NCBI GenBank assembly: GCA_964395545.1
Contig: CAYNAW010000002.1
Coordinates: forward strand, 1-56,467
Direction of reading: 5' to 3'
Origin: CAYGVX01 sp964395545
Lineage (GTDB): Archaea > Thermoproteota > Bathyarchaeia > Bathyarchaeales > SOJC01
Length of the DNA: 56,467 nt
The notes beneath the pieces were generated by a model. That model searched no databases and was not told the origin of the DNA. It worked only from the letters and a program-made list of their open reading frames with translations. The position numbers and the translations under genes are program-made. This document shows, one piece after another, positions 7,531-15,010 of this stretch (positions are counted from its first letter, which is position 1; each line of letters starts with the position of its first letter).

Positions 7531-8973
7531 ATGACGCAGGACACAAGCAGCAAACGCATATGGCCCTACGTTCTTCCATTTCCCCTCGACACGGAAAAAA
7601 GAGCGCTGATTTGGAGCACCTTCCAGTCCCGAGTCGGGCTGCAAATCCTAAAGACAATGAGCATTGAAGAGCGAACCTACCAGCATGATTTGATTCGACA
7701 ATTACCCTATTCGAACAAGACAATAATAGAGTACTTGAAGAAAATGGTACGGGCGACAGTGCTTGAGGAAGGCAGGAAGACAAGCACCGAGCGGGGAAGA
7801 ACGGTCTGGGTCAAATGGTACAAGCCTACAAGCTTGGGAAAGTGGCTAATTCTCTTTCTAAGAACCCCCGAAGAAGTTCCGCCGAGTCTGACGAAGACAA
7901 TTATCGAGGAACTCTTTCACTTATACTCGTCGAGCATCGTAGAGGTTTGCCAAAGATACGACATGGACATCGACTCGTTTCACCAAGACCTGGATAGACA
8001 GTATCTGCTTGAGACAGCCAAAAGACAAATACCTTTGGAGGTTGACGTAGCCGTCTTCGGAAGCGTGGCACTCGACATCCACGGAACCCTGAAGAGACTG
8101 CCAGCTTCAGATGAGGTTGTCTACGTGGAGGAAACGGGGCGTCACCCCGGTGGAATGGGCGCCAACGTGGCTGTTGCGCTCTCGAAACTCGATGTCCCTG
8201 TCGCATTTTTCGGAAGAATCGGAATCGACTCAACCAGCAGAGTGTTGTTGGAGAATCTTACCCAGAACCATGTTAACGTGTCCAGTGTTCGCCTAGTTGA
8301 GGCGTCTTCGCTGCAAACGCTCATTCTCAGCGACAACCAGGGACACCGGCGGCTCTTCGCGGTTGGCTCCCCCACGTCTGCGATTTCCTTGGCATCGCCA
8401 GACGAAGTTAACTGGGCACTTCTCGACCGCTGCAAAGTTGTCTACATCGGCGAAGTCTTCGTTGAAGTCGCCGCGTCAATCGCTGACTATGCAAAAGCGA
8501 GAGAAAAAAAGGTCATTTACCGACCTGGGACTCCCTACCTGAGGTTCGGCGTGGAGAATCTCTGCAAAGTTTTGGAAGGCACGAGCATATTTATCCTGAA
8601 CCAAGCAGGCTGGAAGCAACTGCACGCAGCGTCCAAGGTCAGGTTGAAGAGCCCCGCCGACTTGTTGAAATACGGTTCCGAGAGTGTCATTCTCACAAGA
8701 GGTGTTGACGGGTGTGATGTCTTCTCTGCTAGTAGGCATAGAGAATTCTCGGTGCCGCCGTGGCTGCAGGACAGATTTAAGGCGGTTGACCCGACGGGCG
8801 CAGGTGACGGCTTTTCAGCCGGCTTGATCAAGAGTCTGCTGAGAAACAGGAGTGTTGAGGAAGCCGTTGAGTACGCCCAGGTTACAGCTTCTATCACGTG
8901 CTCAAGATTCGGAACCAGCAACGCGTTTCCCTCAAAGGAAGAGGTTGAGACTGCAATGCGCTCAGGACGTTAG
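7531..8973 (+). CDS. Winged-helix regulator fused to PfkB-family carbohydrate kinase
   Basis: Two parts are visible in 480 residues. Residues ~15-170 hold a winged-helix-like region (YQHDLIRQLPYSNKTIIEYL as turn and recognition helix, then a basic wing GRKTSTERGRTVWVKW) plus a helical linker. Residues ~175-480 form a ribokinase/PfkB kinase, with VAVFGSVALDIHG at its start, the sugar-binding GGMGANVAVALSKL, and the anion-hole/catalytic block DPTGAGDGFSAG with catalytic Asp426. These enzymes phosphorylate a sugar or nucleoside with ATP. The joined DNA-binding domain suggests a regulator whose activity depends on its kinase-type ligand, or an enzyme that controls its own gene. A GGGAGAG stretch precedes ATG 7531. 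It is divergent from the MFS permease, whose substrate may be the same sugar (inference). Confidence 0.85.
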   Translation: MTQDTSSKRIWPYVLPFPLDTEKRALIWSTFQSRVGLQILKTMSIEERTYQHDLIRQLPYSNKTIIEYLKKMVRATVLEEGRKTSTERGRTVWVKWYKPTSLGKWLILFLRTPEEVPPSLTKTIIEELFHLYSSSIVEVCQRYDMDIDSFHQDLDRQYLLETAKRQIPLEVDVAVFGSVALDIHGTLKRLPASDEVVYVEETGRHPGGMGANVAVALSKLDVPVAFFGRIGIDSTSRVLLENLTQNHVNVSSVRLVEASSLQTLILSDNQGHRRLFAVGSPTSAISLASPDEVNWALLDRCKVVYIGEVFVEVAASIADYAKAREKKVIYRPGTPYLRFGVENLCKVLEGTSIFILNQAGWKQLHAASKVRLKSPADLLKYGSESVILTRGVDGCDVFSASRHREFSVPPWLQDRFKAVDPTGAGDGFSAGLIKSLLRNRSVEEAVEYAQVTASITCSRFGTSNAFPSKEEVETAMRSGR

Positions 8974-9014
8974 ATACGTGCCGATCCCATTGGGAGGGTT
9001 AAAATAAGAGCCTG

Positions 9015-9024
9015 AAAATATATG
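9015..9024 (+). promoter_or_regulatory. TATA-like box of the glutamine synthetase-like gene
   Basis: AAAATATATG lies 31-40 bp before ATG 9055, and a GTGAGG ribosome-binding site is at 9041-9046. Confidence 0.45.
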
Positions 9025-9054
9025 TCCTTTCCTGAATGGTCGTGAGGCTTTGAA

Positions 9055-10452
9055 ATGCAAGGCCAAGCAAAAGAGGAAATTCTCAAGATCATCAAGGAAA
9101 AAGATATACGAATCATCAACCTCTGTCACATCCCCGAGGATGGACGCCTCAGAACCCTGAGTTTCGCAGCTAAGAACGGGGAAAGAGTGGATGAAATTCT
9201 CGAATTCGGCGAGAGAGTTGACGGCTCAAGCCTTTTTTCCTGCATTGACCCACACACGAGCGACTTGTACATTCTGCCCAGAGCCGAAACCGCCTTCATC
9301 GATCCCTTCAGCCCTATACCGACTTTGAACATTTTATGCCGATATCTAGACGAAGACGGTAAGCCCTTAGGAATTGCCCCTGAGAGTGTTCTGCATAGGG
9401 CCGAGGCGAAGCTGCATTTTTCAACTGGCATCCGTCTTAACGCCTTGGCTGAACTGGAATTCTATCTAATCTGCAAGCACGAGGAACCATCCCTCTTGGA
9501 AATGTCGGGAAGCAACTATCACGAGTCTGCCCCGTTCGCGAGGTTAGGAGATGTCAGGAATGAGATTCTAGTAAAGTTGGAAGATTCGGGGTTCGCCACA
9601 AAATACGGGCATTCCGAAGTCGGTAGATTCCAGTCTCGAACAGGCTACTTGATGGAGCAGCATGAGGTGGAGTTCCTGCCGGAAAGCTTGGGAAGAATGG
9701 CGGAGACCGTGACGATCGCAAAATGGGTGGCTAGAAACGTATGCGCAGCGCGCGGAATCTCGGTGTCCTTCTCGCCTAAGGTGGCTGTGGAGCATGCAGG
9801 TAACGGTATGCACTTGCACTTTTGCGGTATGAGAAAGAATCGGAACGTAATTTCGGATTCTCGAGGGGATCTGACAGCCGAGGCACGACGGATGATTGGC
9901 GGCATACTCAGATTCGCTCGCAGCCTGAGTGCCTTCGGAAACACAACTCCAGTCTCCTATCTCCGCTTCATTTTCCGCAAAGAGTCGCCCATGCACGTTT
10001 GCTGGGGCGCCAAAAACCGATTGGCCCTAATTCGAATACCCTTGTGGTGGAATTACAGAGGAGCAAAAGGGCTTGACGACTGTAGAAGAACATTCGAGTT
10101 CAGAGGCCCAGACTCGTCGGCCAACAGCTACCTGTTGTTTGCGGGCATAGCCTTGGCCGTTCAGTATGGGCTGAAGAACCCCAAAGAAGCGATGCGGATC
10201 GCTGAAAGTCTAAACGCCGAGAAAGCCACGAAGAAGAGGTACGCGGCTCTTCCATTATCTTGTGCAGAGGCAGCTGAAAGTCTTCGGAGGGACCGAGAGT
10301 TCTACGAGGCAGACGGTGTCTTCCCAAAAACGGTAGTGGACAGTGTTATCAGAAGGCTGGAATCTTATGAAGATGTGGACACGGGGAAAAGAGGGAAGAA
10401 CAAGTCAGCCAAGGTTGACGAACTATTGTGGAAATATTCGATGTCGTTTTAG
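9055..10452 (+). CDS. Glutamine synthetase-like enzyme, substrate uncertain
   Basis: Members ligate ammonia or an amine to the gamma-carboxyl of glutamate with ATP. Visible motifs are AELEFYL (metal-binding Glu pair), EQHEVEF (third Glu), GNGMHLHF (the metal/ATP His), KNRLALIRIP (the ARNRSASIRIP block of GlnA) and FEFRGPDSSANSYL. Catalytic Glu and Arg positions seem kept. The segment that in GlnA reads RLVPGYEAP (glutamate flap) is FIFRKESPM here, and the usual adenylylation-site region is not recognisable. At 465 residues it has family length. It could be a true GlnA variant or a gamma-glutamyl-amine ligase. Its 3' end overlaps the convergent zinc-ribbon gene by 4 bp. Confidence 0.8.
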   Translation: MQGQAKEEILKIIKEKDIRIINLCHIPEDGRLRTLSFAAKNGERVDEILEFGERVDGSSLFSCIDPHTSDLYILPRAETAFIDPFSPIPTLNILCRYLDEDGKPLGIAPESVLHRAEAKLHFSTGIRLNALAELEFYLICKHEEPSLLEMSGSNYHESAPFARLGDVRNEILVKLEDSGFATKYGHSEVGRFQSRTGYLMEQHEVEFLPESLGRMAETVTIAKWVARNVCAARGISVSFSPKVAVEHAGNGMHLHFCGMRKNRNVISDSRGDLTAEARRMIGGILRFARSLSAFGNTTPVSYLRFIFRKESPMHVCWGAKNRLALIRIPLWWNYRGAKGLDDCRRTFEFRGPDSSANSYLLFAGIALAVQYGLKNPKEAMRIAESLNAEKATKKRYAALPLSCAEAAESLRRDREFYEADGVFPKTVVDSVIRRLESYEDVDTGKRGKNKSAKVDELLWKYSMSF

Positions 10453-10622
10453 GCGGGATAAAGCCGGTTCGGCCGTCCGCATTTCGGGCAATGTTGCATG
10501 CTCACGTCGACCCATTGCCTGCAGCTGGGGCATTCCTCTCTCAAGAGGGTGCCGCATTCGGCACAGAAGAAAAATGTGCCTGCCTCCTTTCCACACTTGG
10601 GACACTTGACCAAGGATGCCAC
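10449..10622 (-). CDS. Small double zinc-ribbon protein
   Basis: The 57-residue frame has four CxxC pairs: CPKCGKEAG, CAECGTLL, CPSCRQWVD and CPKCGRP. This is the pattern of two treble-clef/zinc-ribbon modules with almost nothing else. The start is GTG at 10622, with GGTG just upstream. A TATA-like TTTATATC (10662-10670) lies at suitable distance. The gene is missed easily because it is short and uses GTG. It overlaps the stop of the glutamine synthetase-like gene tail to tail. Such proteins usually serve as adaptor or nucleic-acid-binding modules; no specific function can be given. Confidence 0.75.
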   Translation of the reverse strand: MASLVKCPKCGKEAGTFFFCAECGTLLREECPSCRQWVDVSMQHCPKCGRPNRLYPA

Positions 10623-10681
10623 CTGCGAGAGATGTCTTATGCCTGTTTGATTTTTAAGCTTTGATATAAACGAAGACCGAT

Positions 10682-11440
10682 TTATCTTTGAAAGAGTCCA
10701 AGTTTTGTCGCGGGTATGTCTCCCCTTATGACCATGCCGGTTGCACCATCTAGTAGGATCTGGTATGTCTTCTTCTTGTAGTCATAGATGATGAACCAGA
10801 TTGGGGCATGAAGGTAAACCGTGTCGCCGAACTTGAGTTCCGTGCGCAATTCGATAATCCTGTCAACCTCTTGCTTAGTGATGAACTGGTGGAGGGCTTC
10901 GATCTCCTGCCTAGCCTTCTCAACTGCTTCGCTTCTTTCAACCTCAATGTTCAGAACTTTCGCATACGCCTCGATCTTCCGAAAATCGAAGAAAACCTTT
11001 CCCTCTAACGGAACATCATACTCTCTCGTAGGAAATTGAGTGGCTCTCCGCGCCAGGATAAGCCAGTGGTAGCGCTTCTCAATCGTGCCCTCCTTCATGA
11101 CCGAGGGCGTGATGCGCTCAAAGATTCCCTTGTACGAGCTCACTGCCTTGACATCCAGAACCCAGAAGGGCACATAAACGAGGCTCCGCTCCACAATCTT
11201 CGAAGCCCTCGCCAAATCGCCGGGTTTGGCGAAGCCTGAACCCATCCACTCGCGCGCCTTGCCCTCAACGCGAGCCTCATCGTACTCGTTCACAAACATG
11301 GAGTGTTCCAGCGTGAAAGGTCGACCAGTCTGGATCACCTGCGTAAAACCGCAGTAACGGCAAGTAGTCACGATTTCGCCGGGCTTGAAATCCAAGGGCG
11401 CCCCGCAATGGGCACAGTTGACTTTCTCTACTATGGACAT
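10682..11440 (-). CDS. Zinc-ribbon membrane-associated conserved archaeal protein
   Basis: The N-terminus carries a rubredoxin-like zinc ribbon (CAHCGAPLDF at about residues 9-18, CRYCGFTQV at about 28-36). A ~200-residue alpha/beta region with no clear transmembrane helix follows. It contains VYVPFWVLDVKAVSSYKG and, near the end, APIWFIIYDYKKKTYQILLD, a layout seen in archaeal proteins of unknown function that pair a zinc ribbon with a lipoprotein-like beta domain. ATG 11440 is chosen over GTG 11452 because the TATA-like ATATTTATC (about 11468-11476) would place the transcript start between them. The small membrane protein at 11480 lies 40 bp upstream on the same strand. Confidence 0.7.
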   Translation of the reverse strand: MSIVEKVNCAHCGAPLDFKPGEIVTTCRYCGFTQVIQTGRPFTLEHSMFVNEYDEARVEGKAREWMGSGFAKPGDLARASKIVERSLVYVPFWVLDVKAVSSYKGIFERITPSVMKEGTIEKRYHWLILARRATQFPTREYDVPLEGKVFFDFRKIEAYAKVLNIEVERSEAVEKARQEIEALHQFITKQEVDRIIELRTELKFGDTVYLHAPIWFIIYDYKKKTYQILLDGATGMVIRGDIPATKLGLFQR

Positions 11441-11479
11441 AAGGGTCTCCACTATGCTCCACGGTGTCAGATAAATATT

Positions 11480-11824
11480 CTATTTTCTGCCTGGGCGCAC
11501 TGCTGTGGCTATAGCCAAGGCTCCGACCAGAATCAACACGAACACGACGATGTACACAGGGTCCATCCCCGTTTTAACCATGTATAACGAACCGCCCAGG
11601 ACGATGAAGAGCATCCCCCAGCCAAAGGTGCTGAAGGCGCCATCTTCCTTGCGTCCAGCTGCTCTGAAGCCTGCGACGACCACGGTCCACACGCCGCTGG
11701 ACAGTAGAATCAGCGGCACAAGATCTGTCGCCGAGACAACGTTCAACAAGAACGCCGCTATCCAAACCGCGACTATCACCAGAAAAACGCCTAGAGACAA
11801 GACTCCTAGATGAACCCGTGCCAA
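11480..11824 (-). CDS. Four-helix membrane protein, unknown function
   Basis: 114 residues with four hydrophobic helices (about 9-29, 35-52, 67-83 and 90-107) joined by short polar turns; FRAAGRKEDGAFSTFGWGM is the loop between helices 2 and 3. Similar small proteins are common in archaeal genomes without an assigned role. TTG at 11824 is the start, preceded by an A/G-rich AAGGGGG. It shares the intergenic space and a symmetric TATA-like element with the divergent acetyltransferase, and it may be co-transcribed with the zinc-ribbon gene downstream. Confidence 0.7.
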   Translation of the reverse strand: MARVHLGVLSLGVFLVIVAVWIAAFLLNVVSATDLVPLILLSSGVWTVVVAGFRAAGRKEDGAFSTFGWGMLFIVLGGSLYMVKTGMDPVYIVVFVLILVGALAIATAVRPGRK

Positions 11825-11865
11825 ACATTTGCCCCCTTGCAGTCTAGCTAAAGACTACAACGCCG

Positions 11866-11877
11866 AAATATATATGA
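11866..11877. promoter_or_regulatory. Shared TATA-like element, divergent promoter
   Basis: AAATATATATGA can serve as a TATA box in both directions. It is 27-38 bp before ATG 11904 on the plus strand and about 42 bp before TTG 11824 on the minus strand. Confidence 0.45.
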
Positions 11878-11903
11878 TTTACATCGGAAAGAGACAAGTT
11901 CTC

Positions 11904-12422
11904 ATGAGACTCCGACGGTATCGAAACACCGATTTCAAAGCACTTGCTCACCTTTACCGAGACTTCTTCAACGAGATGCGCGAGTGGCAAGGATGGGTGC
12001 AACTGAAGCTCAGTGATGAAGAGGCGTCAGAAACAGCAAAAGGAAGCTTGGATAAGTGCTCAAGGATTTTCGTGGCCGAAGACTCGGGCAAACTGGCTGG
12101 TTTCGGCAGAATTCAGTTGTGGGACGGTGCTTACTTCGTAAGAGAGATCTATGTGGCAAAACCCTGTAGAAGGAAGGGGATAGGCAGCAGGCTCTTAGCC
12201 AGATGTGAAGACCAAGTGCGGAAGGAGGGGGAGACATCCGTTTACTTGACCGTGGAGCCTAGACACGCAGTCTCGCTAAGCTTCCTGATCAAAAACGGCT
12301 ATGACACTTTGAACATGCTGGAACTGCGTAAAGACTTCGGTCGAGCAGATTGCCCTGAAAGGCAGGGGAGTGTTGGGATTCTTGGTCACAGACTGCGCCT
12401 CCTAAGAAGAAGGGTCAATTAA
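11904..12422 (+). CDS. GNAT-family N-acetyltransferase
   Basis: The 172-residue protein has the GNAT order of motifs: RRYRNTDFKALAHLYRDFF (first strand and helices), FVAEDSGKLAGFGRI (motif D), YFVREIYVAKPCRRKGIGSR (motif A, the acetyl-CoA pyrophosphate loop R/QxxGxG/A seen as RRKGIG) and SLSFLIKNGYDTLNML (motif B). It transfers an acetyl group from acetyl-CoA to an amine; the acceptor is unknown. The frame opens at 11829, but ATG 11904 follows the TATA element at normal distance and starts the domain correctly. It is a stand-alone gene, about 100 bp ahead of the M48 protease. Confidence 0.85.
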   Translation: MRLRRYRNTDFKALAHLYRDFFNEMREWQGWVQLKLSDEEASETAKGSLDKCSRIFVAEDSGKLAGFGRIQLWDGAYFVREIYVAKPCRRKGIGSRLLARCEDQVRKEGETSVYLTVEPRHAVSLSFLIKNGYDTLNMLELRKDFGRADCPERQGSVGILGHRLRLLRRRVN

Positions 12423-12524
12423 CCGCATCTGACGCCACTTAGAATTCAGTCCACAACAGGCATGTTTAGCTTTGAAAAACGCTTATTTCCTCCCTAATTG
12501 TTAAGCCTTAGCCGAGGTGACTGC

Positions 12525-13562
12525 TTGGCGAGACTGGCTCAACTGAAGCTCTCCATGACTGTGTCCATCCTCCTAGTCAGCATCATCTTCACGGTCTTCT
12601 TGGGCATAATAATGTTCATTCTTCAGCTTCCGATAATTTTCGCCTTCGTCGCCACTATTCTCTTCATCTTATTGCAGTACCTCATTGGACCAGCAATCGT
12701 GAGAGGCTCTACGCGTCTACATTATTTGAAGCCAGGCGAAAACCCGTGGCTAGAATCGACCGTAGTGGAACTGGCCAAAAAAAGCGGGCTTCCCACGCCG
12801 AAGCTTGCAGTCGTGCCCGAGGACAACCCGAACGCCTTCGTCTTTGGAAGAACCGCTGGCGACGCCACTCTTGCGGTACACGAGGGACTACTGAGACAGC
12901 TGAACAAGGACGAAGTAACTGCCGTTATCGGCCATGAGCTTGGGCATATTAAGCACAAGGATTTTCTGGTCATGACCATGCTCTCCGCCCTCCCGCTTCT
13001 CGCCTACTGGATTGCGTGGGGGACCTTCGAAGCCACCCGATGGAGTGGACGCGGTTCAGGTGACAAGAAGGAAGGCGGCGCCCGCGCAGCCCTCTTCATA
13101 GTTGCGCTAGTCTCCTACGTAGTCTATATCACAACACTCCTGTGCGTAATGGGCCTCAGCCGCCTGCGTGAACACTATTCCGATGCCTACTCTGCCTACC
13201 TGACTGGGCAGCCGCGACAGCTGGAGAGCGCTCTCACCAAAATCACGTACGGCCTGTCGCTGTCGCCCAAACCGACAACAGGGGCACGGACATTCTACAT
13301 CGGAGACCCCGCTATGGCCAAACACGAGTTTCAGAGCATCATCGACCGCAAAGAAACTTACGACCTTGATCATGACGGCGTCTTAGACGACAGAGAACTC
13401 GCACTGGCTATGGAGAAGGAAGCCAAATCAACATGGACCACCATCAACACATGGTTCGCCACCCACCCACCGACCTTCAAGCGCATACTTCTCCTCCGGG
13501 AAATCGGGAACGAAATGACCACGGGGCAGTACTCCCACGACCGCATCTATGCGCACGTCTAG
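12525..13562 (+). CDS. htpX: HtpX-like M48 membrane metalloprotease with EF-hand loop
   Basis: Two N-terminal membrane helices (about residues 11-35 and 38-58) precede the zinc protease domain. HELGH is at residues 137-141, with further membrane helices at about 149-162 and 190-212, then REHYSDAY supplying the third zinc ligand. M48 proteases of this type cut damaged membrane proteins. Unusually, the segment YDLDHDGVLDDRELA near residue 290 is a complete 12-residue EF-hand calcium loop (D-x-D-x-D-G ... E), not a standard part of HtpX. The start is TTG 12525 with GAGGTGA four bases upstream; the frame is open from TTG 12498. A second M48 gene lies at 25667. Confidence 0.9.
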   Translation: MARLAQLKLSMTVSILLVSIIFTVFLGIIMFILQLPIIFAFVATILFILLQYLIGPAIVRGSTRLHYLKPGENPWLESTVVELAKKSGLPTPKLAVVPEDNPNAFVFGRTAGDATLAVHEGLLRQLNKDEVTAVIGHELGHIKHKDFLVMTMLSALPLLAYWIAWGTFEATRWSGRGSGDKKEGGARAALFIVALVSYVVYITTLLCVMGLSRLREHYSDAYSAYLTGQPRQLESALTKITYGLSLSPKPTTGARTFYIGDPAMAKHEFQSIIDRKETYDLDHDGVLDDRELALAMEKEAKSTWTTINTWFATHPPTFKRILLLREIGNEMTTGQYSHDRIYAHV

Positions 13563-13668
13563 AAAAGCACGGCTCCGAAGAGTTGAGCTTTCGCCGTCCA
13601 AAACGATTTAATAGGTTCTCCGGTTCACAGTTAGACTCGACCGAAAAGGAGACCCCACAACGAAGCAC

Positions 13669-14367
13669 GTGAAGATCAATGCCTTTGACTGCCCGGACGC
13701 GTGGTACAAGTCACTGGACGCCATTTGGAGAGAGGGCGATGTCTTCGAAGTATACTATGGGTCGGAACACTCCCGGACAAAGAAGCTGAACCTCTCGATA
13801 GAAGTCGCGAAACCCGAGAACAGACCACTCGTCGACGACAAGGCACCGTGTGACATGAAATACGTGCAGTGGTATGCTCTGAAGTATCTATGGTCAGGCA
13901 TCATCGAAGAAGAAACCTACACCTATGGCAGCAGACTGAGAAAACCCGTCGACCAGATAGAAGAGGCGGTCCAACGCTACTTGCAGCAGCCAGCTGACCG
14001 ACAGATTACTCTGGTCGTGCGCTCACCTGAAGACATCATGAAAAACGTGAACAACCAAAAGCATGAGCCGCCCTGCCTAAGCCTCATCGACACCGAGGTT
14101 CTAAAGGGCAAGCTACACTTAACATGCTACTTCAGATCTTGGGACGCCTACGCTGGACTGCCTGCAAACATCGCTGGCATCCAGCTTTTCAACGAGGCCC
14201 TGGTCTCCGAAATCCGCAGGCGGGGAAACCAGGACCTGAAGACAGGAAAACTGATTTTTCACTCCAAAAACTGCCACATATACGAAAGACAGCTCAAACT
14301 CGTGGGAGACCTGCTGAAGCCCAAAACCGAAGTCAGAAAGAGTATGTTCAAGGCTCAAACCAGTTAG
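13669..14367 (+). CDS. Archaeal thymidylate synthase-like protein
   Basis: The 232-residue product resembles the short archaeal ThyA-like family. KHEPPCLSLIDTEVL and LTCYFRSWDAYAGLPANIAG correspond to the substrate-binding CP(C)H...RS-D-GLPFNI region of thymidylate synthase and dCMP hydroxymethylase, with C at about residue 143 in the PPC motif as the likely nucleophile. The family methylates dUMP (or hydroxymethylates dCMP) using a folate or pterin. Archaeal members are shorter than bacterial ThyA (about 264 residues). The start is GTG 13669, about 57 bp after a TATA-like GATTTAATAGG (13602-13612). It is followed by a decayed tRNA region. Confidence 0.8.
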   Translation: MKINAFDCPDAWYKSLDAIWREGDVFEVYYGSEHSRTKKLNLSIEVAKPENRPLVDDKAPCDMKYVQWYALKYLWSGIIEEETYTYGSRLRKPVDQIEEAVQRYLQQPADRQITLVVRSPEDIMKNVNNQKHEPPCLSLIDTEVLKGKLHLTCYFRSWDAYAGLPANIAGIQLFNEALVSEIRRRGNQDLKTGKLIFHSKNCHIYERQLKLVGDLLKPKTEVRKSMFKAQTS

Positions 14368-14538
14368 AACCCCCCTTACACGCATTCGGAATAATGCCTT
14401 CCGCGGCACCTAGGTGGGAGGGGTAGGAGGCATCTCTGGGCTGACTTCCACAATGGCAATATCTAAGCGTTTGGTCTATTTCTCTCATTGCCGTCGGTAT
14501 AGGGAAAAATACTCCGTAGGGAAAGAACCCACTATGCG

Positions 14539-14602
14539 AGGTAGCCTGGTAGCCTATAGGCCTGTGGAGCCTAGCGCCCGGGTTCAAATCCCGGGCTCCG
14601 GT
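14539..14602 (+). tRNA. tRNA-His(GTG)-like fragment lacking its 5' acceptor strand
   Basis: Visible parts are D arm AGGT-AGCCTGGTA-GCCT, anticodon arm TAGGC-CTGTGGA-GCCTA (anticodon GTG, histidine), T arm CCGGG-TTCAAAT-CCCGG and 3' acceptor GCTCCGG. The matching 5' strand (CCGGAGC) is not present upstream, and the bases before the D stem do not fit positions 1-9. The base after the acceptor is T, whereas tRNA-His normally has C, and no CCA follows. It is best read as the 3' two thirds of a tRNA gene left by an integration or deletion. A split or trans-spliced tRNA cannot be ruled out. The opposite strand encodes the end of a ribbon-helix-helix relic. Confidence 0.5.
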
Positions 14603-14781
14603 CCTCAACGCGCCTCGGTGCCCAGCTGAAGAGGCCGGTTTCCGATTTCGTCCCCGTCAGAAGGCCTATGGCTTCGGCCAGCGCGTTCTCTGAGACCCGC
14701 GAAACGTGCAGGCGCCAGCCGCTTGGCGAATTCCAGGATTTGCCTGTCCAAGTAAACGCAGGTGTTGACCTTGACCGTCAT
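14571..14781 (-). pseudogene. Decayed ribbon-helix-helix (CopG-type) regulator ending in a tRNA
   Basis: From ATG 14781 the minus strand reads MTVKVNTCVYLDRQILEFAK, the typical opening strand and helix of mobile-element RHH regulators in archaea. After a one-base shift near 14715 the frame continues HVSRVSENALAEAIGLL and TGTKSETGLFSW, the second helix of the same fold. It then runs into the tRNA-His-like fragment, using the antisense of the T arm as RSPGFEPGR before TAG at 14571-14573. Genes whose C-terminus is encoded by a tRNA are common at integration sites. The frameshift makes this copy non-functional unless it is a sequencing error. Confidence 0.6.
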
Positions 14782-15010
14782 ACTTCTCGTGACCCTATAC
14801 GGTACCATGCGTAAGGGGTCACTTATAGCCCCCTAAGGAAAGAGCCGAGGGAACAACGAGGTTGAAGCAGTATGCGCCCGTGGAACTCTCACCATAGTGA
14901 TCGGAGGGAAACTGAAGCCAGATGGCCGTGGTATAAACTAATATTGGAACCACAGGGATGGCGAGGATTAGGCCATTCTGCACACGTTCCGAATAGGCCT
15001 CCGCCTGATC

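Noticed and set aside
14378..15005. Similar 25-bp stretches at 14378-14405 and 14980-15005 flanking the tRNA-His-like region
   Set aside because: About 17 of 22 positions agree with a gap; too imperfect to call target-site or att repeats.
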